Source: Dictyobacter formicarum | Lineage (GTDB): Bacteria > Chloroflexota > Ktedonobacteria > Ktedonobacterales > Ktedonobacteraceae | Length of the DNA: 64,000 nt | Direction of reading: 5' to 3' | Assembly (NCBI RefSeq): GCF_016587435.1 | Contig: NZ_BNJJ01000006.1 | Span: forward strand, 62,001 to 126,000 | Part shown: in pieces, positions 25,310 to 32,245 of the stretch | How positions within the stretch are numbered: position 1 is the first letter of the stretch | How the letters are laid out: every line of letters starts with the position of its first letter | Notes under the pieces: model-generated | The model's input: only the letters and a program-made list of their open reading frames with translations | Database searches by the model: none | What the model was told of the DNA's origin: nothing | Program-made: the position numbers and the translations under genes

Positions 25310-26442
25310 GGGGCACTTGCCTGGTCCAGGCCCAGACTGCGCCTGATCTCCACAAATCGCATAATGTTCTCTCGGCTGATGGATCCTAACAGATGGCCTT
25401 CCGACACTACCGGTAGCTGGTTCAGGTTCCGACCCACCATCAGTGTCAGCACATCGTTGAGATTTTGTGTCGCGTTAACCGTGTGCAGACGAGTCAATGG
25501 CACCATCACAAAGCCGACCGGCGTTTGCGCCCATTGTTCACGTGGAACATGGCGGATATCGCTGAGCGCAATCAAACCAGCTAGCAGGTCTCCTTGCAGC
25601 ACAAAAGCGCTGCGCCAACCATAAGGCAACAAAAAGTCATCCACCAGTTTTTGCAAGGAAATGTTGGCAGGCACAGTAGCAGGATTATGATTCATGACAT
25701 CATTCACGTGAACACCTTTGAACATACCTTCCAGCATGCTCCGCGCATTGGCCGCGGTCGCCCCGCTCAGCAAGAACCAGCCAATAAAACCAATCCATAA
25801 ACCGTCCAGAACGAAACCACGGAAGAAAATCCAGAGACCCATAAAGATAAAGAAGTACGCAATAAATTGCCCTACGCCGGTAGCAACACGCGTGGCGGAT
25901 CGTACATTGCCACGTATCTTCCAGATAATCGAGTGCAACACCCGACCGCCATCCAGCGGAAAACCCGGAATAAGATTAAAGACGCCCAGTAAAAAATTGG
26001 CAATTGCCAGATACTCAAAGGTAGCGCTCAGGGGAGAACCGTTGTGACCAATAGCCAGCACCAGCAACCAGGCCAGGCCACTCAACCCCAGGCTCGTCAG
26101 AGGCCCTACCAGCGCCATCTGAAACTCGATACCTGGTGCCGGCGGCTCCTGTTCAATGTTAGAAACACCACCGAAGATAAACAGAGTAATGCTTTTCACC
26201 TGCAAGCCACGTGCACGCGCCACCAGGGCATGTGCCAGTTCGTGCAAGAAAACCGAGAGAAAAAGCAACAACGTTGCCAGTACACTGACACTCCAATAGG
26301 CCGTAACAGACCAGCCAGGATAGCGCACAGCAAACCATCCTGTCGCCAGAGACCAGCTCAGAAGTACCGCGATAATCAGCCAGCTTACATGAAAAGCAAT
26401 GTCGATGCCAGCAATTTTTCCAATACGCAAAGAACCTGGCAT
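25306..26442 (-). CDS. Site-2-type intramembrane metalloprotease (M50) with C-terminal CBS pair (Rip3-like)
   Basis: 378 residues. About six membrane helices carry the zinc motif HELAH (His67, Glu68, His71) and the distal ligand region NLIPGFPLDGGRV. Two CBS domains (about 247-368) form the C-terminus, a regulatory module for adenosine nucleotides. Its role is probably regulated cleavage of membrane-bound substrates such as anti-sigma factors. The architecture is that of Rv2625c (Rip3) in the DosR regulon. It is transcribed from the minus-strand site E; the leader places the ribosome-binding site inside a hairpin (26447-26480). Its TAG stop lies in repeat R4. Confidence 0.92.
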   Translation of the reverse strand: MPGSLRIGKIAGIDIAFHVSWLIIAVLLSWSLATGWFAVRYPGWSVTAYWSVSVLATLLLFLSVFLHELAHALVARARGLQVKSITLFIFGGVSNIEQEPPAPGIEFQMALVGPLTSLGLSGLAWLLVLAIGHNGSPLSATFEYLAIANFLLGVFNLIPGFPLDGGRVLHSIIWKIRGNVRSATRVATGVGQFIAYFFIFMGLWIFFRGFVLDGLWIGFIGWFLLSGATAANARSMLEGMFKGVHVNDVMNHNPATVPANISLQKLVDDFLLPYGWRSAFVLQGDLLAGLIALSDIRHVPREQWAQTPVGFVMVPLTRLHTVNATQNLNDVLTLMVGRNLNQLPVVSEGHLLGSISRENIMRFVEIRRSLGLDQASAP

Positions 26443-26446
26443 AATA

Positions 26447-26480
26447 GAGCGCTCCCTTCTCTTTACAGGAGGGAGCGCTC
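26447..26480 (-). promoter_or_regulatory. Hairpin sequestering the ribosome-binding site of the M50 protease gene
   Basis: On the minus strand GAGCGCTCCCTCCT, a six-base loop and AGAAGGGAGCGCTC form a 14-bp stem with one mismatch, ending four bases before the ATG. The only Shine-Dalgarno candidate (AGAAGGGAG) lies inside the 3' arm. Translation would require opening by heat, a ligand, a protein or a ribosome. Confidence 0.65.
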
Positions 26481-26552
26481 AAGCACTCCCTCGCCGAAGA
26501 ATCTTTCTACCTCTAGCTCATCCCTGCGCATTCCATCTATATACTCATAAAA

Positions 26553-26616
26553 AAAATACCTCTTGTCTCTCTCATTTTTTTCTCAAATAGCCAATCACCC
26601 TCTCAGAGAGATCACA
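26553..26616 (-). promoter_or_regulatory. Stress-island promoter/operator, site E (minus strand, for the M50 protease)
   Basis: Read on the minus strand: TGTGA (26616-26612), TGAGA (26605-26601), TGAGA (26585-26581), TGAGA (26574-26570), then 11 bases and TATTTT (26558-26553). The spacing is exactly that of site B, on the opposite strand. The predicted leader is about 104 bases and contains the hairpin over the ribosome site. Confidence 0.85.
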
Positions 26617-26703
26617 GAAGTTACGGAGCACGCGCAGCTAGTTAGAAATGAAAGATATACAAAGAGGATTTATTATCCCTATGACCGCCATGCCGCCAGA
26701 CTT

Positions 26704-26768
26704 TGTGATGTATTTGAGATAAACACAGGCCGCCTGGTGATACATTTGTGCCGACATAAGACTATATG
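26704..26768 (+). promoter_or_regulatory. Stress-island promoter/operator, site F (upstream of TraR/DksA-like gene)
   Basis: TGTGA (26704) and TGAGA (26715) are followed by a second pair shifted by one base, GGTGA (26736) and TGTGC (26747), then 11 bases and TATATG (26763-26768). It is the weakest of the seven. Sites E and F are divergent, 88 bases apart, within a 449-base gap that holds nothing else recognisable. Confidence 0.7.
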
Positions 26769-26891
26769 TAAGGAATAGCAACGCATCCCACTGTTTCAAT
26801 GCATATCTTTGTGTTGCGCTGAAACAGTCATTCACGTCTCAATATCAGCCCGAGACAACGTCCATATCGAAGTGGATGAGGAGGATAAAAT

Positions 26892-27257
26892 ATGCTGTCA
26901 AGCGATATAAAAGCCAGACATGCATTCCTGGAAAATAAGCTGCAGGATTTGCAAAAACGGATCGAAGAATTGCGCGCCAAAGCACATATCGAATTTGCAG
27001 AAGAAGATATTGAAGAAGCAGCAGCCCGTGTTGCGGATACAGAGCTTGACGAAGCTATGCTCGATGAAGATTTGAAATTGTTGCAAAATATTAAAAGCGC
27101 GCTCAAGCGCATCGACGAAGGCACATATGGGCTCTGCCGAGTCTGTGGACAACCTATTCCGGCCAGGCGTCTGGAAGTGCTACCCTGGGCAGAACTGTGC
27201 ATAAAAGACCAACAAGAAAGCGAAAAGTTACAGTATAATCAGGTTGCTCTTAATTGA
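26892..27257 (+). CDS. TraR/DksA-type zinc-finger protein with an altered fourth ligand
   Basis: 121 residues; GAGGAGGAT precedes the ATG. An N-terminal coiled coil (about 8-85) has acidic patches (FAEEDIEEAAARVADTELDEAMLDED) where DksA has its catalytic tip. The C-terminal finger is CRVC-x17-CIKD, so the usual fourth Cys is Asp. A C4 finger with one Asp can still bind zinc or may be metal-independent. Proteins of this family enter the RNA polymerase secondary channel and reshape transcription during stress. Its own stress promoter (site F) suggests a second layer of control over the same response. Confidence 0.85.
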   Translation: MLSSDIKARHAFLENKLQDLQKRIEELRAKAHIEFAEEDIEEAAARVADTELDEAMLDEDLKLLQNIKSALKRIDEGTYGLCRVCGQPIPARRLEVLPWAELCIKDQQESEKLQYNQVALN

Positions 27258-27303
27258 TACGCGCTCAGATCGAGAAAACAGGACAAGCGGATGTGCTTAC
27301 TTT

Positions 27304-27367
27304 TGTGATCTATCTGTGACCCCGATGCACTCCTTGTGACGCGAATGAAATATTCCGGTACTACATT
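27304..27367 (+). promoter_or_regulatory. Stress-island promoter/operator, site G (upstream of hsp20)
   Basis: TGTGA (27304), TGTGA (27315), TGTGA (27335) and TGAAA (27346), then 11 bases and TACATT (27362-27367). The predicted leader is about 170 bases. No CIRCE-type inverted repeat is present, so Hsp20 here seems tied to this regulon rather than to HrcA. Confidence 0.8.
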
Positions 27368-27543
27368 GGAAACAAGTAAAGGAATACAGACGGCCTAAAC
27401 AGCTCAGCTGTGTACTACTTTACCGCTACAACCGAGTTACTAATCCGCAACAGAACATAACGTTTCGTATCACAGTCCAACGGATAAAGACGTTCACTAG
27501 CTGCTTCATTGATAACTGTTGAAGGTAGAAAAGGAGCTATACG

Positions 27544-28005
27544 ATGTTAGCACCCCGTGATCCATTAGAAGCCCTGATGCCACTTCGTGAGGCGATGAGC
27601 CGTTTGTTTGAGGAAAGCTTTGTCACGCCACGCTTTGAGATGCTTACCATGAGGACGATTCCGCTAGATGTTTATGAAACAGATGACAAAAAGCAATACG
27701 TGATCGAGGCTTCTATTGCCGGTTTCAAACCTGAAGAGATTGAGGTCACGGCCGAAGATAATGTTATTAGCATTCACGCGAGCAAGAAAGAACAAAAAGA
27801 GCCAAAAGAAAAAGAGAGCTATATCAGGCGAGAACGCCATGTCAGCGAAGTAGAGCGCACAGTCGCATTGCCAACCCACATCAATCCAGACAAGATTCAG
27901 GCCTCTTATGAACATGGGGTACTGACGCTAAAGGTTCCTAAGATGGAGGAAGCCAAACCCAAACATGTACCAATCAAGGTAAAAGAGACCACAGTAGCGC
28001 AGTAA
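27544..28005 (+). CDS. Small heat shock protein, Hsp20/alpha-crystallin family
   Basis: 153 residues; AAAGGAGCT lies just before the ATG. The N-terminal arm is short (PRDPLEALMPLREAMSRLFEESF). The alpha-crystallin domain covers about residues 38-140, with the landmark YEHGVLTLKVPK. The C-terminal I-x-V anchor is present as VPIKV and should allow oligomers. It holds unfolding proteins in a refoldable state. HspX, the Hsp20 of M. tuberculosis, is the best-known DosR product, which adds to the parallel of this island. A strong hairpin terminator follows. Confidence 0.95.
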   Translation: MLAPRDPLEALMPLREAMSRLFEESFVTPRFEMLTMRTIPLDVYETDDKKQYVIEASIAGFKPEEIEVTAEDNVISIHASKKEQKEPKEKESYIRRERHVSEVERTVALPTHINPDKIQASYEHGVLTLKVPKMEEAKPKHVPIKVKETTVAQ

Positions 28006-28039
28006 AATATACACAATCGCGCACGCTAGTCTGATGCAG

Positions 28040-28071
28040 CGACTGGAAAAAGCGCTAGCTTTTTCCAGTCG
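28040..28071 (+). terminator. Perfect hairpin after hsp20
   Basis: Fourteen bases (CGACTGGAAAAAGC) are exactly inverted across a GCTA loop, 35 bases after the hsp20 stop. No U run follows outside the stem, so it may stabilise the 3' end as much as terminate. Confidence 0.6.
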
Positions 28072-28159
28072 TGAGTAGCATAGCAATCATAGGGCTACCC
28101 AACCACTAATTTCTGGCAGGGAGGTAAGGAACATACACGTTCCGAAAGCGAGGCTCCCC

Positions 28160-29125
28160 ATGTTTAAGCGTATTCTTGTTCCGCTGGATGGATCAGTTCG
28201 TGCTGAACAAGCATTGCCACTCGCTACCCATATTGCCCGCACATATAATAGCATCATTGTGTTGACCAGGATTGTCGATATCTTCGAAACGGTTGGCGCC
28301 TCTTCAATACAGGCAGCGGCATTGGCCAATGAGATCCGAGAGATTCAAGAAAAAGAAGCACAAGAGTACCTACAGCGCATACGTGGTGCCAGAGAACTGG
28401 AGCAGCCAGGCACGGTCATTGAAATCCATACAGGCGATGTCGCGACCACGCTATTGGAAATGATTGCCCGAGGGTCTATTGACCTGGTAGTTATGTCAAG
28501 TCACGGTTACACAGGCTATAAACAATGGGTGCTGGGTAGTGTGGCGCAAAAGATGGTGCACGATAGTCCCGCCCCGATACTGATACAGCGCGAAAGCTAT
28601 GCATTCCCCTGCGGAACAGGCAGCGACAACATCAGGCTCTGTGTTGCACTCGATGGTTCAGAATTGGCGGAAACCATTATTCGACCCACGCTCTATCTTG
28701 CGGCTGCCTGCGCAGACGTGGGGAAGCGGGAAGTACACCTGCTACGCGTCGTTAAAGCCATTGATGCAGACCGGGTGGAGATATTCCGCAAGATCCATAA
28801 GCTCGATATTCAGCAGTTCCTCTACAACGAGGCCACCAGTTACCTGAAAGAGATCAGTGAGCGCTTGAACGAAGGGGCTGCGGCACAATTGGGTGTGCAT
28901 GTCACCTGGTCGGTTAGTATGGGAAGCGATATTGCCCAGACCATCATACGCGAGGTTGAAGGGGAAATACCTGTACAACACATGCCATTCCCATATGCCT
29001 TGCTCGCTCTGGCAACCCATGGCAGAAGCGGCATAGCTCGCTGGGCAGCAGGTAACGTGGCGGAACGCATCTTCAACAACACCAAGTTGCCCCTGCTGGT
29101 CGTCCATCCACCCAAAAAACAATAA
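28160..29125 (+). CDS. Two-domain universal stress protein
   Basis: 321 residues starting MFKRILVPLDGSVRAEQALPLATHIARTYNS. Domain 1 keeps SSHGYTGYKQWVLGSVAQKM; in domain 2 the closing GS is GN (ATHGRSGIARWAAGNVAERI), which may weaken nucleotide binding. The ribosome site (GCGAGGCTCC) is poor compared with the other usp genes; a better GGAGG lies about 40 bases further up, so an upstream start or a structured leader is possible. No stress-site motif is present; expression may come from site G past the hairpin at 28040. Confidence 0.92.
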   Translation: MFKRILVPLDGSVRAEQALPLATHIARTYNSIIVLTRIVDIFETVGASSIQAAALANEIREIQEKEAQEYLQRIRGARELEQPGTVIEIHTGDVATTLLEMIARGSIDLVVMSSHGYTGYKQWVLGSVAQKMVHDSPAPILIQRESYAFPCGTGSDNIRLCVALDGSELAETIIRPTLYLAAACADVGKREVHLLRVVKAIDADRVEIFRKIHKLDIQQFLYNEATSYLKEISERLNEGAAAQLGVHVTWSVSMGSDIAQTIIREVEGEIPVQHMPFPYALLALATHGRSGIARWAAGNVAERIFNNTKLPLLVVHPPKKQ

Positions 29126-29152
29126 AGTAGCATAGCAAAGCTTTCGAGCGAT

Positions 29153-29192
29153 AAAACACCGAACCTCTCTTAATCAGGAGGTTCGGTGTTTT
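29153..29192 (+). terminator. Terminator after the last usp gene
   Basis: AAAACACCGAACCTC pairs perfectly with GAGGTTCGGTGTTTT (15 bp, 10-nt loop). The A and T ends make it functional in both directions. The remaining bases to 29412 show no further gene. Confidence 0.75.
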
Positions 29193-29412
29193 GTCGTTTG
29201 GCAGGAATATAACGATATACCGCTAACGTTATTATAAACGGATTCCAATGCTGTAAGCAGCGGACCATATTTCTTAACGCATGAAACGCGTTCAGATCCG
29301 CTTAAAGCTGGTGGTTGATTACTACCAGAAAAAACCAACAACATGGGTAATCCCGATAAAATACAACTACCTGACTGTAGCACATTCAGTGCTACAGCAT
29401 ATAAGGAGAGTT

Positions 29413-29826
29413 ATGGCAAATACGAATAACTGGAATAGTCAAGTTATCAACGAGTTCCGCACCAATAGTGGTAAAGTAGGTGGTCCATTCGAGAATGCAA
29501 CCTTGCTGCTGCTGACCTCCACAGGCGCAAAAAGCGGCCAGCCACGCACAACACCCCTGGTCTACCTGCCTGACGGCGAGCGCATGATTATCTTCGCTTC
29601 CAAAGCTGGCGCCCCGACCAATCCCGATTGGTATCACAACCTGAAGGCTAATCCAGAGGCAACCGTCGAGGTTGGCACAGAGACATTCAAAGTAAAAGCC
29701 ATCGAGGTCGCTGGCGAGGAGCGCGATCGCCTGTACAATACTCAGGCCCGTCTGGCACCTAACTTCGCCGAATACCAGCAAAAAACTACCCGTCTGATCC
29801 CCGTAGTCGCCTTAGAGCGTATTTAG
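29413..29826 (+). CDS. Deazaflavin (F420)-dependent oxidoreductase, Ddn-like
   Basis: 137 residues from the ATG at 29413, with AAGGAGAG immediately upstream; the longer frame from 29281 lacks a ribosome site. The sequence WNSQVINEFRTNSGKVGGPFENATLLLLTSTGAKSGQPRTTPLVY and PDWYHNLKANPEATVEVG is the signature of the Ddn/Rv3547 family, split-barrel enzymes that use F420H2 to reduce quinones or nitro compounds. It may protect the respiratory quinone pool under low oxygen. It has no stress-site motif of its own and is followed by a long two-way terminator. Confidence 0.9.
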   Translation: MANTNNWNSQVINEFRTNSGKVGGPFENATLLLLTSTGAKSGQPRTTPLVYLPDGERMIIFASKAGAPTNPDWYHNLKANPEATVEVGTETFKVKAIEVAGEERDRLYNTQARLAPNFAEYQQKTTRLIPVVALERI

Positions 29827-29839
29827 CGGTAAATCTCAA

Positions 29840-29903
29840 AAAAAAGAAGGTGCGATGCAGAAGATGTGCCATGGCACATCTTCTGCATCGCACCTTCTTT
29901 TTT
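29840..29903. terminator. 64-nt perfect palindrome acting as a bidirectional terminator
   Basis: Thirty-two bases are exactly inverted around CCATGG. The outer ends are six A and six T residues, so either strand gives a GC-rich stem followed by a U run. It follows the Ddn-like gene by 14 bases and insulates the MarR unit. Confidence 0.85.
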
Positions 29904-29943
29904 AATACAATCTTCAAAGTTAGAAAAATCAAAAAAAAGATGA

Positions 29944-30013
29944 TTGACAGAACATAATGGGCCGGATATAATTAGGTTACCAAATTAATTAGCAGCAAAA
30001 TTATTTGTAAACC
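29944..30013 (+). promoter_or_regulatory. Consensus promoter and probable MarR operator
   Basis: TTGACA (29944-29949) and TATAAT (29967-29972) are separated by exactly 17 bases, a perfect housekeeping consensus. Directly downstream, GGTTACCAAATTAATT (29975-29990) is an imperfect inverted match to 29998-30013 (about 11 of 16). A dimeric MarR protein bound there would cover the start point. A promoter this strong is expected to be repressed. Confidence 0.75.
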
Positions 30014-30032
30014 CACCTAAAGGAGGGCGCAA

Positions 30033-30521
30033 ATGCCCATACAGGATGAGGCGAAGGCACAGAGGCTTTTGCGCGCCTTTATGCAATTTGATAAAGCAGA
30101 ATGGCATCAAAGCTATATCGAAGGATGCAAGCCCAGTGAAATAAAGTTGCTGTTATGTATTAAAAGACACGTGAAACTGACGTCTCATAAGATGAAGGTA
30201 TCAGAGATCAGTAAGATACTCCATGTTACATCTCCGACTGTAACCCAGCTGCTCAAAGGCCTGGAGGCCTATGGGTTAATTGAGAGAGAAATTGATCCGT
30301 TAGATAGGCGTGCTGTAGGCATTACGCTGACAGACAAGGGTGAGTTGGTGGCAACCAGGGCCGCAGAGGCTTTTTTTGCGTCCATTAATGGCTTGATTGA
30401 CTACCTGGGCGAAGAGCAAAGCGACCAGCTCGCAGAACTTTTAACGAAAGTATATATATACTTCAACGAACGAGAAGCTGATAGGCGGGCTGCCTGTCGG
30501 CACGGAGACAAGGAAGCATGA
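30033..30521 (+). CDS. MarR-family transcriptional regulator
   Basis: 162 residues; AAAGGAGGGC precedes the ATG. The winged helix is evident from KMKVSEISKILHVTSPTVTQLLKGLEAYGLIEREIDPLDRRAVGITLTDKGELV, with the wing residues DRRAV typical of the family. The N- and C-terminal helices form the dimer interface. The stop overlaps the start of the first ABC exporter gene (ATGA), so it is co-translated with the pump it most likely represses. The inducing ligand is unknown; family members respond to phenolic or drug-like molecules. Confidence 0.93.
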   Translation: MPIQDEAKAQRLLRAFMQFDKAEWHQSYIEGCKPSEIKLLLCIKRHVKLTSHKMKVSEISKILHVTSPTVTQLLKGLEAYGLIEREIDPLDRRAVGITLTDKGELVATRAAEAFFASINGLIDYLGEEQSDQLAELLTKVYIYFNEREADRRAACRHGDKEA

Positions 30522-32245
30522 TCAAATTATTCAGGTTTTTAAAGCCGTATCGATGGTATGTGGCGATAATTCTGGTCCTGGTCTTTTTACAATCCCTTTC
30601 CGACCTCTATCTGCCCACATTGATGGCGGATATCGTGGATACAGGAATTGTCAAGGGAGATACCAATTATATCTTGCGTGTTGGTAGTTTTATGCTGTTG
30701 ATCGCGATCGGTGGAGCACTGTGTACAGTCGTATCCAGCTACTTCTCAGCTAAGACCGCGATCGGCTTTGGTCAGATCGTACGCGCAAAAATCTTCAATC
30801 GCGTGGAGCAATTCTCGCTACACGAGTTTGATAAGGTTGGCACCGCATCCTTAATTACGCGCACCACCAATGACACCACTCAGGTCCAACAGGTGTTGAT
30901 TATCATGCTGCGTATGATGATCAGCGCGCCAATGATGTGTATCGGTGGCATCATCATGGCATTGGCCCAGGATGTGCAGCTATCGTGGGTGTTTGTGGCT
31001 TCTATACCTATTATCATTATCGCGATCCTGATCATCACCGGTCGAGCCATTCCGCTCTTCAAAATCATGCAGATCAAGATCGACAAGCTCAACCTGGTGC
31101 TGGATGAGGGTCTAACCGGCGTGCGCGTGATCCGTTCGTTCGATCGCACTGAACATGAGATACGGCGCTTTGACATCGCCAACCTGGATCTCACCGATAC
31201 CGCGATTAAAGTTAACCGCACCATCGCGGCCCTGATGCCAATTATGATGCTGCTCTTGAACTTCACCACGATCGCCATTTTCTGGTTCGGCAGTATTCGC
31301 ATCAACAATGGAGACATGCAGGTAGGCTCGCTAATCGCCTTCCTCCAATATGCGATGCAGATTATGTTCTCACTGATCATGGTTTCGATGATGTTCGTGA
31401 TGTTGCCGCGCGCTTCGGCTTCAGCGGAACGCATCAATGAAGTGCTGGAAATCGAGCCCGAGATCGTGGACGCTCCCAACACCAAACTGGCGCAGGGCAA
31501 GCGTGGCTACGTCGAATTCCGTCATGTCACCTTCAGCTATCCTGGTGCCGAACAACCGGCGGTATGTGATCTCTCCTTCCAGGCCAATCCGGGTGAGGTG
31601 ACTGCGATCATCGGTGGCACTGGCGCCGGCAAATCCACGCTGGTCGGCCTGATGCCCCGCTTCTACGATATCGACGAAGGTAGCATCCTGATTGATGGCA
31701 TGGATATACGCGAGATGTCACAGGAGCACCTGCGCTCTAAAATTGGTTTTGTGCCGCAAAAGGCCGTACTCTTCTCTGGCACCATCAAAGACAATATTCG
31801 CTATGGCAAAGAGAATGCGACAGATGATGAAATCGAGCATGCCGCGCGCATCGCGCAGGCGACCGAATTCATCTCCGGCATGAAAGATGGCTTTGATTCG
31901 GTCATCGCCCAGGGTGGCACCAATGTTTCTGGTGGTCAGAAGCAGCGCCTCTCGATTGCGCGCGCCCTGGTCAGAAAGCCCGAGATCTATATCTTTGACG
32001 ATAGCTTCTCGGCCCTCGACTTTAAAACTGATGCCAGGTTGCGTGCGGCACTCAAGGATGAGACCCGTACCTCAACTGTGTTCATTGTGGCTCAGCGTGT
32101 GAGCACCGTGATGGACGCCGATCGCATTATCGTATTGGATGAGGGGAAAATTGTCGGCATTGGCAATCATCGCGAACTCATGAATACCAGCACGGTATAT
32201 CGTGAAATCGTATCCTCGCAGCTCTCGATGGAGGAAATCGCATGA
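30518..32245 (+). CDS. Heterodimeric ABC exporter subunit with degenerate catalytic site
   Basis: 575 residues: six membrane helices (about 1-310), then an ATPase domain with P-loop GGTGAGKST, signature NVSGGQKQR and Walker B IYIFDDSFSALD. The catalytic Glu after Walker B is Asp, which marks the degenerate nucleotide site. The canonical signature of this subunit serves the active site built with the partner. It overlaps the partner gene by four bases (ATGA). This is the BmrCD/TmrAB/TM287-288 layout for multidrug or lipid-like export; substrates are unknown. Confidence 0.93.
   Translation: MIKLFRFLKPYRWYVAIILVLVFLQSLSDLYLPTLMADIVDTGIVKGDTNYILRVGSFMLLIAIGGALCTVVSSYFSAKTAIGFGQIVRAKIFNRVEQFSLHEFDKVGTASLITRTTNDTTQVQQVLIIMLRMMISAPMMCIGGIIMALAQDVQLSWVFVASIPIIIIAILIITGRAIPLFKIMQIKIDKLNLVLDEGLTGVRVIRSFDRTEHEIRRFDIANLDLTDTAIKVNRTIAALMPIMMLLLNFTTIAIFWFGSIRINNGDMQVGSLIAFLQYAMQIMFSLIMVSMMFVMLPRASASAERINEVLEIEPEIVDAPNTKLAQGKRGYVEFRHVTFSYPGAEQPAVCDLSFQANPGEVTAIIGGTGAGKSTLVGLMPRFYDIDEGSILIDGMDIREMSQEHLRSKIGFVPQKAVLFSGTIKDNIRYGKENATDDEIEHAARIAQATEFISGMKDGFDSVIAQGGTNVSGGQKQRLSIARALVRKPEIYIFDDSFSALDFKTDARLRAALKDETRTSTVFIVAQRVSTVMDADRIIVLDEGKIVGIGNHRELMNTSTVYREIVSSQLSMEEIA

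Noticed and set aside
1904..27339. Interpreting TGTGA as CRP/FNR half-sites
   Set aside because: CRP and FNR sites are inverted repeats (TGTGA-N6-TCACA); here the repeats are direct with an 11-bp step and no inverted partner at the required distance.
29872..29888. GG-N10-GC spacing like a sigma-54 promoter, of interest because rpoN is in the window
   Set aside because: The match lies within the arm of a 64-nt terminator palindrome and leads to no nearby gene that needs it.
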